A stretch of DNA of 64,000 nucleotides from Pyrocephalus nanus (taxonomy: Eukaryota; Chordata; Aves; Passeriformes; Tyrannidae), in NCBI GenBank assembly GCA_038380795.1, contig CM076259.1:28440977-28504976 (forward strand). Direction: 5' to 3'. Below the pieces are notes generated by a model that saw only the letters and a list, made by a program, of their open reading frames with translations, did no database searches and had not been told where the DNA came from. A program made the translations under genes and the position numbers. Shown in pieces: positions 1-12,300 of the stretch; positions within the stretch are counted from its first letter, which is position 1, and each line of letters opens with the position of its first letter.

Positions 1-3000
1 AGCTAGTTTTAGTGACTGGGGCTAAGACAGTATCTGCTATCTCAGAACAGTTAGTATCTGCTGTCTCATAGCTCTTACATGGTAAGGTATTTACCATGAA
101 AGGTAAATTTAAAAGGTATTTACCTTGAAAGTTATAGAATTTAGGATTCTGAGCAGAACTCTGTGTGACAGAGAGAGACCATTGTGCTTTCTTGGAGAGT
201 GGACTGACTACAGCAGGACCCACCCATGAAATAACTGTTATTCAGGATAAAGTGAAAGCTAATATGAGATAAGACTTGTAATTTCTGGTACATATTATTT
301 TATCATCTTCCCTTTTCTAGGAGTGTTACTTTGATGTGATCTGTACTGTGGCTGGAATTCCATATCTATAGAGCACAAACCAAAAGAAGGCTGCTGCAGT
401 GCCAGAACCCTGTGCTGTCTATCAGCCCATTAACCTCTGTATTGAGCTGGTCACTAGTCACTCTTTCCTGAGAGAAACTCTCTATGCAAGTATGTGAATA
501 ACAGCACTGGTATAAGGGGAAACCATGGACTAAAGACAGCTCACTTTTTTTCATGTTACTGTAGAATTTTTCAATCAGCTTATTTTTCTCAGTATTTTTA
601 AATCGATCTGTTTTCTTATTTGCAAAAGTAGAATTCCATATTTTCCTTCCTGTATTTCAAGGCCTGGGTGGTGGCTTTTTGAATGGTTATCTGTTTCGGG
701 GGTTTTTTTTTAAGCAAGGGACTAAATGCTGCATCAGCCTTGATGTGTAGTAGACCAAAAATTAGAAAGACAATAGAACAAGAAAGTGTGAAGAAACTCC
801 CCATGAGAAAGCTTTTATGTAGGAATGTTTGTGGTAGTTTAGCTGCCTGGGATTTACTCAGGTTTTTTTAGCAGGTTTTCACACCTGTAGTGATGTCTAT
901 GCTGCCTTCGTTGGCATTTAAAGCTTGCTCAGGTAAATGAGATGGAAGACACAGCAGTGACATCAGTTTAAAATCTCCCCATAGGATAACATTTTCAGCT
1001 ACTCAGAGAGAAAAATAGCTGTTTTGGCTGTCAGTTTAATAGTTAAACTGTTTGGAAATGCAGCACATACAGAGAAGAGATAGGGAACTCACAGGACTAC
1101 ACAGCCTGTATTCAGAGACAAGATGCATTTTGAAACTGTTTGGTTTGTATCACCGAGAGGCAGAATGCAGTGGGTATGGAGTTCCTGGCACTGATTTGAA
1201 TACTTCAGTGATGTGTAAGAAAGAGAGTTCATGCATCAACTCCCTTCAGAAAACAGCTCAACACATTCATTCCTGGCCTTTGGCATCTTGAACAGGCCCA
1301 CACTCTCTTTCACTCGGAATAGAAAAGCCCAAGGGTCTCACCTGGATAGCAGCTGATTGCAAACAAATCTGTGTTCAGCATCTATATTCAAGGAAGTAGG
1401 ATTCTGGCACAAATTGGTGTAACTAATCTCTGAGGGACTGGCCCAGACGCAAAAAGTTTCCTTTTTGTATAGAATCAAACTTCTTCACTTTGTACTAGAA
1501 ACAGATTATGTAATTATGTAAATGTAAATTCTCCTAAAGGTGTCTCAGGCCTCTGCTGTATGCAGAAAAGTTTTAATTTCAGAATTTTTCTAATTGTTCT
1601 AAATATATTCAAAATATATTTTGAAAACCAGCAAAATATGTTTTGAAATCAGCAAAGTTTTGTATTTGCTAAAATGGAACCATCTTGTGTAGAGAAAATA
1701 AAAAACCAGTTTATGTTGTGCTGTTATCGCTTCTGAACCAGAAATCTGTTTCAAAGGAAAGCATCATTTCAGCAGGTATGTAGGACATAGATATCAGAAC
1801 TATTCTGTGTCCAAATACAGATTAAATAATTTCTGTTTGACTGAGCATTTTCAAAAATTATTATCTTCATATTCAGCTTATCTAACTTTCAGAAAAGCTG
1901 AACTTCTATGAATTCTGATGGAGGGCTTAGCCACAGAGCAATAGATACTACCCATATAGAAGACTTTGTGCTAGTTAGAAGAAGGACATGTATGCTAACC
2001 ATCACTTCATATTGTGAGTCAGTGGAGAGAAATCATGCAGCAACTGATGCTTATCATGATTAGTTTGAATCACCTGTCTCATTCCCCTCTGCTGCTACCT
2101 GGAAAGTTCTATTGACACTTCAGAATCTTAAGAATAAGTCCAAATCATCTGCTCATCTATGTATGTGATTTTTTTTTTTTTTTTTAGTTATGGAACAATG
2201 TAAAATGTTTTATTCAAAGGTAGCAGGATTTTTGTGGGGAAAGAGGAACCTCGCTGAAAACTCTTTTCAAGGAGTGTCTCAGATTGCAAATCATTTTGTA
2301 GAGCAAGACATTCTTTTCTTCCACGGTGAATCACTATGTTCCAGATATTTTGGATGAAACTGGCTCTAGCTAATAGTCATTGTTTCATGCAAATGGCTTA
2401 ATTCTGAGTTTGTACTGTGGGCTCAGGAGCCAAAAGTGTGGCACAGTTCAAGAGAATGTGATTAAATCAGGCAGACAAAGAAGGATGCATTAAAAAAAAA
2501 TAAAATTATTTATTTCTATTACAGAACTTTGTTAACTGATAAAGTAGCATTTTCAAATTAACTAAATGAGACTCATTGTCTGAGCCAGGGTGCAGTCAAG
2601 CCTAGGAATGAGAACAAGGTATATAGCTTTATGGACGAACTCCCTCACATTTAGAGGTGGCAGCCGCATTCCAAGGTTGTAAATTTGGCCTCATAAAGCC
2701 TTCGCACTTTTTATACATGGGCTCTGATAAATAACCAGGTGTCAATGGCTTAGCTAAAGATGAGAGTTTAGGTGGGGATTAGGTTGATGTCTGTAGTCAC
2801 TTGAACTAAAACCTAGTTCAAATGGCTTGTATTTCATTGGGGTTGCCAAATATATATCTTCTCCAAACAGAGATACGCTGACTAGTATCTCAAGTTCAGG
2901 CAGAGATGAATTCCCTCAAGCCCTTCCTGTTCTCCACTCAGATCTCTGCTGCTGCCTTGTGTTCATTTATTCTCATTGCAGCAGAATGGCTAAGGCGTTC

Positions 3001-5339
3001 TCACCACTGAGCTGCCTGTGGTACTTGGGTAACCGTCAAGACTGAGATTTTAAGGTTTAAATAAACATTTGAGGTAGTTGTTTGAGGTAGGCCTTTTTGT
3101 GCTGAGTTGTTCTAGGCATCTCTCAGTTCAGCACCTTTTTTTTAGTGTTAGAAAAATAAAATAGACTGGTCTTCCTGTCTCAGACCAAATTAATCACATT
3201 TACTTTCAAAAAAATAAACCACCACCAACCCTAAATCTTGAGCCTTTACATGGGAACTGATATGAAGGATTGCTTTCTGGATGGTTAGGAAATTTAGGTA
3301 GATTTATTAGTATTTGGGTCATTTTCAGTCATCTCATTTTTCTCATGTGTCTTTGCATTTGTAGAAATTTATGTAAAAAGGTTTCCCATTTAGGCTAAAA
3401 AGCCATTGTCCCTGCCCACATGTGTTGCTTCAAATGTTTTTTCTCCCTCTTTAGCTTGGAGGAAACCTCATCCATAGAGTCTTCACAGCCCAGTGAGAAA
3501 AAGAAATACAAGTTTTGTGCAAAGTAAGTGTACTTCTGGGAAATTCTCAAGTTCAGTTTTTGCCGTCCTGAGAAGTTTATATACATCTGTCTATATCTGA
3601 CACCTTTTCCACAGGCCATCAGATTCGCTGCCATTTCAATGTTGAGCCTGTTTTCTCAAGGACAGTATTGCTAAGTCTTTAGGGGAAAAGGGGAGGAGAA
3701 GGGGAGAAGAAGGGAAGGGAAAGGAATACACACCTTCCCCCCGCCCCCCCCTCAAAACAAAAAGCACTGCAAAAATAAACTGGTCAATATATGTATCTTC
3801 CTGCTCTTATTGCCAAATCCATGCTGTTCAGCTCCGTGTCCTGGGCAAAATTATATAATTTATCTTTTGCAGGCCACTAGCACACTTGTCAGAACTGTTG
3901 TTACCTAAACTATCATCCAAGACAGTCCTTGCTGGATTGAGGCAGCTGTTTGAGTAAGAGATGTGTGAATGAAACAGCACCACTTCTGAGATACCACTAA
4001 AGTACTGTGTAGAAACCTACAACTTTCCTACCAAAGGGAGCAGATGCTCTGTGTTCAAATAAAAGCAAGTGAAGTTCTGTCTTGTTTAAATACTGTGACA
4101 CTGTTACAGTATTTAAACAAACATATATGGAATGACATCCTCAAAATCTGGAAAGGCTATCTGAAAGTTGAAACTAAAATCATAATTAGTGACCAACCCT
4201 CAGGTTTTAAGGATTTTTGCTTTGAGGGTTAATAATGAAACAAAAATAAAAAAGCTTTCATACTGTCATGTTCTTCCAAGAGAAGTGACAAAACCTCATT
4301 GCTTGAATCATCTTAATATGAATAACTGGTGACTAATTAAAAAAAAAAAAAGGAGTAAGCCTAGTGAGGCATGAGTAGAGATTAATTCCAGTACTGAAAG
4401 GTAGGAAGGACACAAAAAGAAGGAGCTTCTCCCTGTTCTCTTCCTTTGTTGACTGGGACTTCACTACAGATTAGCAATAACATTTCAGAGCATGGAAGTA
4501 CCAGGCAAGTGATACTCTTCATTATAATTGTAAACAAAATATATTTAATGCTTCTTTACTAAATGATCAAGTTTTCACCATTTTCAAAATTGGACTTCTA
4601 TTACCTGAAGAAAAAAAAAACCACTCTAATAAAAGAACATAATTTTATAATTCTGGGACACTTTCACAGCCTTGTTACCAAAGTTCATCAGATCTGTACA
4701 CCTATCTAGCCTTATATATGCATATCCAATCAGGTGATGAGCACCTACTTTAAAGTAATTTCAAATAATATATATTTTACAGAAGTTTGATTAATGTTTT
4801 AATTAAGGGATATTGCATTTACTGCATCTTCACAGAATTTTAATGATAGACTTTAAAAATTCATTTTAGGCATTTTAGTATCATAAACAACATGCTGAGA
4901 ATAAAAAAAAACAAGAGAATGATAGGCACAGATGCAAACAGTTTAAGGCAAAGGGAGAATTATACAGACAGTGACCTTATCCTTAAAAATAAAGCAATAA
5001 AATTATTTAGAGTGGCCCAAAAGGACACAGAGAACAGAAACCCATAAGATTCAGGTAGAATGGCAAGGGATCCTTTTGCACAAACACAGCTCTGTAAGGC
5101 TACAAAACAGTCCCCTCAAGCACCGAAGCCCAAGCATTTGTAATCTAAATGACTTAGACTTCAGAAATGGCCAAAAGTGTGATTTTGGACTACCCAGGGT
5201 AGATCCCAATGACATGACATTCTAGGCTTTAATGTATATTTTCTTCTGAGAAAAATTACTATGTTAAGCTTGACATTAGGCCATGTGTTTAATTTCCTGC
5301 AACTCCATGTTCAAATTTTCAATAATTCTGTAATCAGCG
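1..5339. other. Intergenic sequence, no gene recognised
   Basis: AT-rich sequence on the far 3' side of EPHB6. Short open frames on both strands have no recognisable domain, no splice-site pairing and no codon pattern. It contains a T17 run at 2169-2185, a G/A-rich tract followed by a C run (3682-3751) and scattered A-rich runs. Isolated short exons of an unknown transcript cannot be excluded by eye. Confidence 0.6.
3682..3714 (+). other. Potential G-quadruplex tract next to a C run
   Basis: Four G runs (3682-3685, 3690-3693, 3701-3704, 3712-3714) separated by loops of 4, 7 and 7 bases fit the usual G3+N1-7 rule. The strand is otherwise purine-only, so triplex formation is also possible. A C-rich run follows at 3737-3751. 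Confidence 0.5.
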
Positions 5340-5393
5340 CTTTTTTTTTAATTTTTTTCTTTTTTTTTCTTTTTTCTTTTTTTTTTTTTTTTT
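5340..5393. repeat. T-rich low-complexity tract
   Basis: An almost pure T run interrupted only by single A or C bases, about 54 bp. It may be the fossil poly(A) of a minus-strand retroposed sequence, but the flanking DNA shows nothing recognisable as one. Confidence 0.7.
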
Positions 5394-6350
5394 CTATATA
5401 TAGTTCAGATCTAATCTGAGTTCATTCCTGACTCTCTCTCTGGGAGTAACAACTAACAGGAAGCCATCATCAATTTTCTTGAAGAACCTGCTAAACTGAA
5501 GGACATCTACATTGTTGCCATCTACATTGCTGCCTATTTCTAACACTGAAGACATCACAGTCTGCATGGATAGGCAGAAGCTGTAATGACTTCAGAACAG
5601 CCCCTTTTTCTATGAAGTACTCAGAAACCATGGAGAAACATATGAAGGGAACTTAGAAGTCTTGGTAGAAGGGTTTCTCACACCTTTTTCTGGTATTCTT
5701 CTGGAGGATCAGGACCTACTTCCCATAATGGATTGAGGATAAGTGATGAGCCCTCTATCTTTCAGTGTTTCATTGAGACTAACATCCAAACACACATACA
5801 TGATATCTTTGTTTCCTTGTGCTGAAAGATAGCAAAACAGAGGTCCTAGATTGCAACTGCAGATGTTTATACTACCCACTGGACCATTAAGGAACTATTA
5901 AAACCACTTTACCTTAACAATCTTTTTAATTAATCAGGTATCTCACTGCTGGTAAAGACGAGTTGCTGACAGCACTACCTAGAGTTATGCAGAACCAGTG
6001 AATGCTGAACAAGTGCTGACTATCAATTCAGGCATACTCCAGTCCTTTTCTGTATCCTTTCATCTCTTTCTTCTTTGGTTTCTGTATGGCACTTTGCAGA
6101 TGCAGGTAGGAGAGACTGTCCTTTTTTCTAATTTGGTTCTTCAGCCTTGTGGCAAAATTCTCTATTACCTCAATCTTGCCCTTTCAGCATGTTTGTCAGT
6201 AATTGCAGGCTTGACTTCTCAATTTTTTAAGCACAGCCCACCCCAATAAAAGCAGGAAGGGTTTTTATTTGCTCCTTATGAAAAGCATGATGCTGATTAC
6301 ATTGTCTTAGGGTATTGCCTTAATTTACTCAAGTTAACAAACGGATGAAG

Positions 6351-6416
6351 TTTTTTTCTTTCTTTCTTTCTTTTTTAATTTTTTTTTTTTAATATATTTT
6401 TCTTTCTTTCTCTCAT
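6351..6416. repeat. TTTC/T-rich low-complexity tract
   Basis: Two short (TTTC)n stretches flank a T-rich and AT-rich centre. This is simple-sequence DNA with no coding meaning. Confidence 0.75.
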
Positions 6417-8414
6417 TTTGGCAAATAAACCTGGCTGGGTCCATACAGTCAGAACCCCTGTGGCTCTCAGTATCAGAGATAATTACAACAGGCATGCAGC
6501 CAAGCTTTATTTTTCCAAAAATTATTTATTTCTCTTAACAATGACATCTTTATCTTCAAACTTTCCAGAGGGGTCATTATGTATTGTATTCAGCTGAAGC
6601 TCCCATGCTGGGATGGAGCAAGATGAAAGGTTTGAATCTTTAATTAGGATTCTTTTTTTACCCAAATTTCCTGGTTAGAGCAGAAGGATGGGAATCAAAG
6701 AGACAGCTTTGTGTTCTCCCAGTGTATTTCCATCTGTCAGAAAGCAAGCATTTGGTTACTGAATTTTGTACTGTGACAAAAATCACTGATCCTATTTATT
6801 TGAGACTCGTTGATGAGCTTGAAATGGGAACAGAAATCCAGAAATAATGCCAGGAATATGTGTGATTTCTGCATGGATCTCAGATGTCACGTGCTAGAAA
6901 ATGCTGAGGCCTGGTGGTGTAAGATTTGAAAGTTATTTGACACCTTGTATAAAGTCTGGTCAAGTGTAATCAATGTGCAATAACCCTGGAATGCTGAATT
7001 ACCACCTGAGTCAGAATTACATTTCCTTTGTGACATTTTCATCAGATCTCTATTCATTTGAAAGCTAAATTATCTTCTGGTTATGCAAAATGTCTGATTT
7101 ATAAAAGGCAGATCATTTATATATGTATCTTGAGAGTTCTCAAGTGTCTGCTGTCTTGAGAACAAAAACCTCTAACCAAGTCTGGTTTGCTGATGCAGCA
7201 AAACTCATTTCCTGTAACAAATGTATTTATTTTAAGACCTTGAAGGGACAATTTTTATTGTTCCAGGCTCTGGCAATCTCCCCTGCTCCAGTCCTTGAAG
7301 GGTAACGAGCTATTCAGAAACTTCTCACTTGTAAAACCTGTGGTACTCATCAGAGGGGTAATGCTTCTCGGGCCTGTATGTTTGGATAATGGGCACAAGA
7401 CCGTAGCTGTAGCAGAGAATCCACAGGCTGGACTGGAAACGGCTGAACGGTGGGGATTCAGCAATGAGGTGGTAATTTACTCATACCTCTGTAGGTGCAG
7501 TAGGGGAGAGAGCCCTTCATGTGACTGCCTTGTAGGACAAAGTGCATGCTGCTCGACTGTGATGGAGGCAGCCCCAGAGCTTGTTAATGAAACAACATCT
7601 GAGCTGTAAGCAGGTATAAATGCTGAGCTGAAAGGACAGTATCAAGATACCCAAATGATAGAAAATGATCCAATAATGATCCAGAACTGTGTTAGAGATT
7701 CACTGAGGATCTCAAAGAGCTACCAAAAATTACCTACTTGAGAATGTTTTATTTTATTGTCCCATGACTCAGTTTCTTGGTACATCTGGATACTCTGCTT
7801 TCACTCCAAGAGGTAAACTGTGTGCCTACACTGTCTAAGAAACCTATGAACCTAAACTGTGTACTTATGATAATCTAAAAAGCCCATAAGTTATTTTTTT
7901 CCTTGAAATGTAGCCCATTTTCAACTTTTTTCACTATTTCTTGTTCTGATTTGATTTGTCTGGATTGATAATTGAGAAAGATCACATTGTGATAACCTCT
8001 GCAGACATGTTTCAGTGCTGTGAGACGCAATATGGATTTGGATGATACTTTTCCTACCTGAAGCTCATTCTACACAGACATGTCAGAGGAAGCAGTGTAA
8101 GCAGTCTTAGAGAGGAGCCTCCTTTATGAACAAACACAATCCCTAAGAGGAAAATGCATTTGAAGTTCTTGTACATTCATGTAGCCCTCAGGAGCACTAG
8201 TATTTATTTTGTGGGTTCACCTAAATTTAAGGCTGAACATTGTATTTTACTCCGTGAATTTTTCAAGGAGAATATCACTTTTTAGAATGATTTCACAGCA
8301 ACTCTGTGCATTGCATGAGAACTGCATCCTCCTATTTCAGAAAAAGTCTGAAAAAAGTAGTGAATATAGTGATGTGCAAAATCTAGCTATGGTCAGTTTC
8401 CTATTTATGAATAA

Positions 8415-8470
8415 GATTCCTCATTTGTCTGTGCCTCAGTTTCTCCATCTGTAAAGTACAAATTATTTCA
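8415..8470 (+). mobile_element. MIR/CORE-SINE-like 3' fragment (ancient)
   Basis: The stretch includes TGTGCCTCAGTTTCTCCATC followed by TGTAAAGTACAAATTA. This closely resembles the 3' part of MIR SINEs (cctcagtttcctcatctgtaaaatgg...). The upstream tRNA-derived portion is not evident. Recognition is by eye from a short match, so it could be coincidence. Confidence 0.5.
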
Positions 8471-10904
8471 GAACCATAAACAAAGGCTGATTCAAAATTT
8501 GGTGAAGTAGCATTTCCAAGTACTTGAAATACTCACATAGAAGCTATCAGAGAAGTGTAAAAATATGAGTGGGAACACAAGTAGAATAAACAAGGTGCTA
8601 AAACACTTTAATGAGAAATGCTGACAGTGAGTATTGTTCTTTCTGAGTGCCAATTCATTTCACAGTTGTAGTATCTGCTTTTGGGTCAAAGTAAAATGAA
8701 CACTGCACAGATGAGAAACTAGACCAGATCTTATGGTCCTTCTCACAGGACAAAATCCAGACTGTCTTCTACAAAGTCACTCCTAACAAGATATGAGGTG
8801 AGAATCTTGAGAATTTCCTGAGACTTTAAAGAAATACTACACTTCATCTCCCTTGTTCCATGGATACTCATCACTTATTCTCATGGAAATCTTTGAAAAT
8901 CCTGTGTTTTCCCAAGTATCTCTCAGTGTATCTGATGCTGTGCTGTGGATTTCTAGTTGTTGAAGTGCTCCTGGCACATTTGATATGGTGTGATAGACAA
9001 TAAGGAAATCATGTGTTGCAGGAGAGGCTGCTCCTCACAGTGCTGTGATGAAAGAAACCAGCAGTTTGGTGAAGGCGAAAATGGAAAAAGGAGATGATGT
9101 CAAGAGTCCTTGGGCCACTGAATAAATTTGCAGGCACAACCAGTACAATCTCATCTACTTGGGTATTCACCTGTGGGCTAAACTGCTCTGGTGTCTTTAT
9201 TTCTGACATGCTAACTGGGTGTCTTTGCATCTGTCCTTTTTTTCCTCTTTCTGTCAATCTGTCTAATCAGTAGCATGTCTGTGTGTCTTCCACGAACCCT
9301 AACTTCAGAATTGTCAAGGCAGGCAAATCTTGTCAGAGAATTTTTCTCCAGAAGTTTGGTCTTCATTAAAAAAAGGAGGTAGTCTTTAGTCCATGTACCC
9401 TAGTGGAACTGTTACCCACAGGGAAATGCCTGCCTGAGCCTGCAGGCAGCCTGATACAGTGAAAGGAAGCACCAAACTTTAATCCCGAGTGTGAACTCAG
9501 TAATATAATGGTACTGACAAGAGCTGTTAATGACTTCACTATCACCCATTACAACACTAATACAATTAATCTTAAACTTCATGCCAGATTTTCTCTTGTG
9601 CTCAAGAGTATTAGCTCTTCATATGCAACCGTAAAAAATTTCTGCAACCTCAACTGTGAATGGAATTATGCAATATGAGGTTCTGATGTCTGTGGAAACA
9701 AAGTCAGCACAAATACTATCTAAAAAACCCCAGAAGGGCAGACTGTGCAAAAGTATCCATATTGTTAATAATGTTTTCTTTTCAAATGGAACTGTTTTTC
9801 TGCGGGTTCACATGTATTGTAAGGTGATATTTGATATCAGCTGTGGCTTCACGGTTTGCCCCTTCAATTCATACGGATGGCTTTGTGACAGTGATATTAT
9901 TAATTTAAAATACAGCTGTCTGAAAGTATGTATATATGAAATATTCACATAATTTCTTAGCTACTCTTTTGAAATTGAAGACCATTGCTCCAGAGTGCAG
10001 ACTCGTGATTTTCTTTTCAAAGCTGTCTTTCCAATGTCTTTCACCTGTGAATGTATTTATTTCTTCCATTCTCTCCTGTAATCTTCGTGTCATGTCACCT
10101 CTCATCATAACACATCATCTCATCTCTCCTAATCATACACTTCAAAAAAGTATACAACAGCCATAGAGAACAAATTTTCAAAAAGGCTTCAAAAATTCGA
10201 CAAAAAGAAAGGTTGAAATATGATAAGCACAAATGTAGGCTGAGTATCAGAAAATATTTGTGATAGTAAAGAACTGGGGATATAAAGTAATAGGTAATTT
10301 GCAGACATTACAAAGCACTGGTCACTTAAAACTAGAGTAGATAAAGTAAAGAATTATTATATGTTTGCTAACACTCAGTAAGGCTCTTTCTTGACACAAA
10401 CCATCTATCTGCCTATGATAAAAAAACCTCTCTTTGAAATGCTGGAACATTTCTGCTGACAGGATTTGACAAGACAGAGAAGATCAGCATAGTGCTTTGT
10501 TGCATGAGAGAATCATCTTTTCATTGTACTGTTAATCTGAATTATCCCTGAAGAGCAGAAAATCTCTGCAGGACAGATGTAAAAGAATGCAAATCCAAAA
10601 CAACTGTTTTCATGTCTATATTTAATTTCAGTTTTCATTTCTCCAAATTCTATACCTTGCACTTTGTATTTCTTTTTATAAAGTTGGGGTTTTCCCTCAA
10701 GATGCTACTGGGCTGAATTGTCATTTAATAAAAACTGGAATAGTACAATAAGTGCCAATAGTTAATTTATGTTAGACAAGGATCTGGCCACCATCCTTGG
10801 TGTGTCAATGTTTCAATGCCACAACCTATGAGTGAAAGGAAATAAGTTTAGAAGAGAAATTTTCTACTACTTTTCATACTGACCCATCAATTCCTTTTCA
10901 GTCA

Positions 10905-11000
10905 AACATCTCTGTGGTATATAGATGTATATACCTGTGGTGTGTATATATATATGTATGTATTATGTTTATATATGACTGTACTATGTGTATACTAGAA
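10905..11000. repeat. TA/TG-rich low-complexity patch
   Basis: Alternating TATA and TGTA steps (for example TGTGTATATATATATGTATG). It is a degenerate dinucleotide microsatellite. Confidence 0.6.
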
Positions 11001-11771
11001 TTTATATCAATGTCTTCCCTGGTAACATCAAGATCTACTGAAACTAACATCAGAGATCTTTCCATCCCACTGAGTTTTCAATATTCTCCCTTAAAATTGT
11101 TACTGGTCCATTGTCTAATTTCAGATTAAGAAAGCATGAAAGCTTCCAAAAAAACGGTCACTTATCTCTCCATCTACATGCTTAATGAAAGCAACTTTTC
11201 AGACAGTTAGATATCTTTCAGATGAAATCTGCTACAGATGGTGGTCTAATCTTACTCTTGATTACTTCACTGTTCATATAGTGACATTTCATTGAAGTAA
11301 AGGCATTTTAAATGAACTACTTTTATGAGGAAAAAAAATCTGTTTAAATAGAGCCATTATGAGGCTGATGAACTCCTTTACATCCTACTCACACTATAAA
11401 ATAAGATTGAAGTGGGATATAAGCCTTGCACTGCTTCTCTGTGCATGATGAACTGCTCTTACATGATGAATGCTAAGTAGGTACATCCACTCAGGTTCCA
11501 TTTTGCCCTGTTAATAGAGATTGTAAATAGGAGGTAAGATTATAAACAGGAATGAAGATTAATATAAACTGTTTATTCCCCCTTTGTTTGTCCTTTCTAA
11601 TGTTTGTAAACAATTATTATCTTTGTTATGCTTCCACTTGCATTTCATTATACAAATAGTTCTTTTTCTTCAACCCCCAAAATCAAGAGGCAATTTCTCC
11701 TTTAACTCCTGCACCAAAATGAAACACTGAAAAAAAAGAAACCTGTTATAAATTATGCCTTCGGCTGTATG

Positions 11772-12300
11772 GCTTTGCAGAAAAGAGTCTGAAGGTCCTG
11801 ATGGACCACAAGTTAAGCAAGAGCACTGTGCCCTTGCCACAAAGAAGGTTAATCCTGAGCTACATTAGGCAGAATGCTACCAGCAGGTCAAGGGAGGTGA
11901 TTCTTCCCCTCTGCTCAGCTCTGATGAGGCACCACCTGGAGTCCTGTGCCCAGTTCTGGGCTTCCCAATACAAGGGGGACATGGAGCTGCTGCACAGGGT
12001 CCAGAAAAAGGCCACTAAGACAATTTAGGGACTGGAGATTCTTTCCTGTGAGGTGAGCCTGAGAGAACTGGGACTGTTCAACATATACAGAAATCTGAAG
12101 AGAGTGTTTAAAGAAGGCAGAGACAGTCTCTTTCAGTGGTGTCCAATAGCAGAAAAAGAAGCAATCAGCACAAACTAAAATGCAGGAGGTTCCATCTGAA
12201 CATCAGGAAATGTATTTTACTGTGAGGGTAATAAAGCATTGCAGCAGGTTGCCTAGAGAAACTGGGATTTGCAGCATTTTCTGTTGAGGCTGTAGGTCCA
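11772..12300 (+). mobile_element. CR1 LINE fragment (3' part, degenerate)
   Basis: Typical avian CR1 pol 3' sequence in plus orientation: GGTCCTGATGGACCACAAGT, CAGCAGGTCAAGGGAGGTGA, GGAGTCCTGTGCCCAGTTCT, then CAGAAAAAGGCCACTAAGAC and GTTCCATCTGAACATCAGGA. The open frame at 11801-12028 (TSRSREVILPLCSALMRHHL, VQKKATKTI) is the C-terminal CR1 reverse transcriptase region in decayed form. It is 5'-truncated, and the terminal tail repeats are not clear. Confidence 0.9.

Larger units (their letters stand above)
5394..11771. other. Intergenic sequence, no gene recognised
   Basis: No exon, RNA gene or intact mobile element was recognised. Content: the pyrimidine tract at 6351-6416, a 104-codon open frame at 7295-7609 (plus strand) in a slightly richer GC patch without known motifs, a MIR-like fragment at 8415-8470 and a TA/TG-rich patch near 10910-11000. 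Confidence 0.55.

Noticed and set aside
7295..7609. 104-codon plus-strand frame in a mildly GC-richer patch
   Set aside because: No recognised motif and no supporting splice sites; kept only as a note within the intergenic entry.
9420..9460. Small GCCTGC/GCAGGC hairpin as a microRNA precursor
   Set aside because: The stem is too short and the flanks do not pair.
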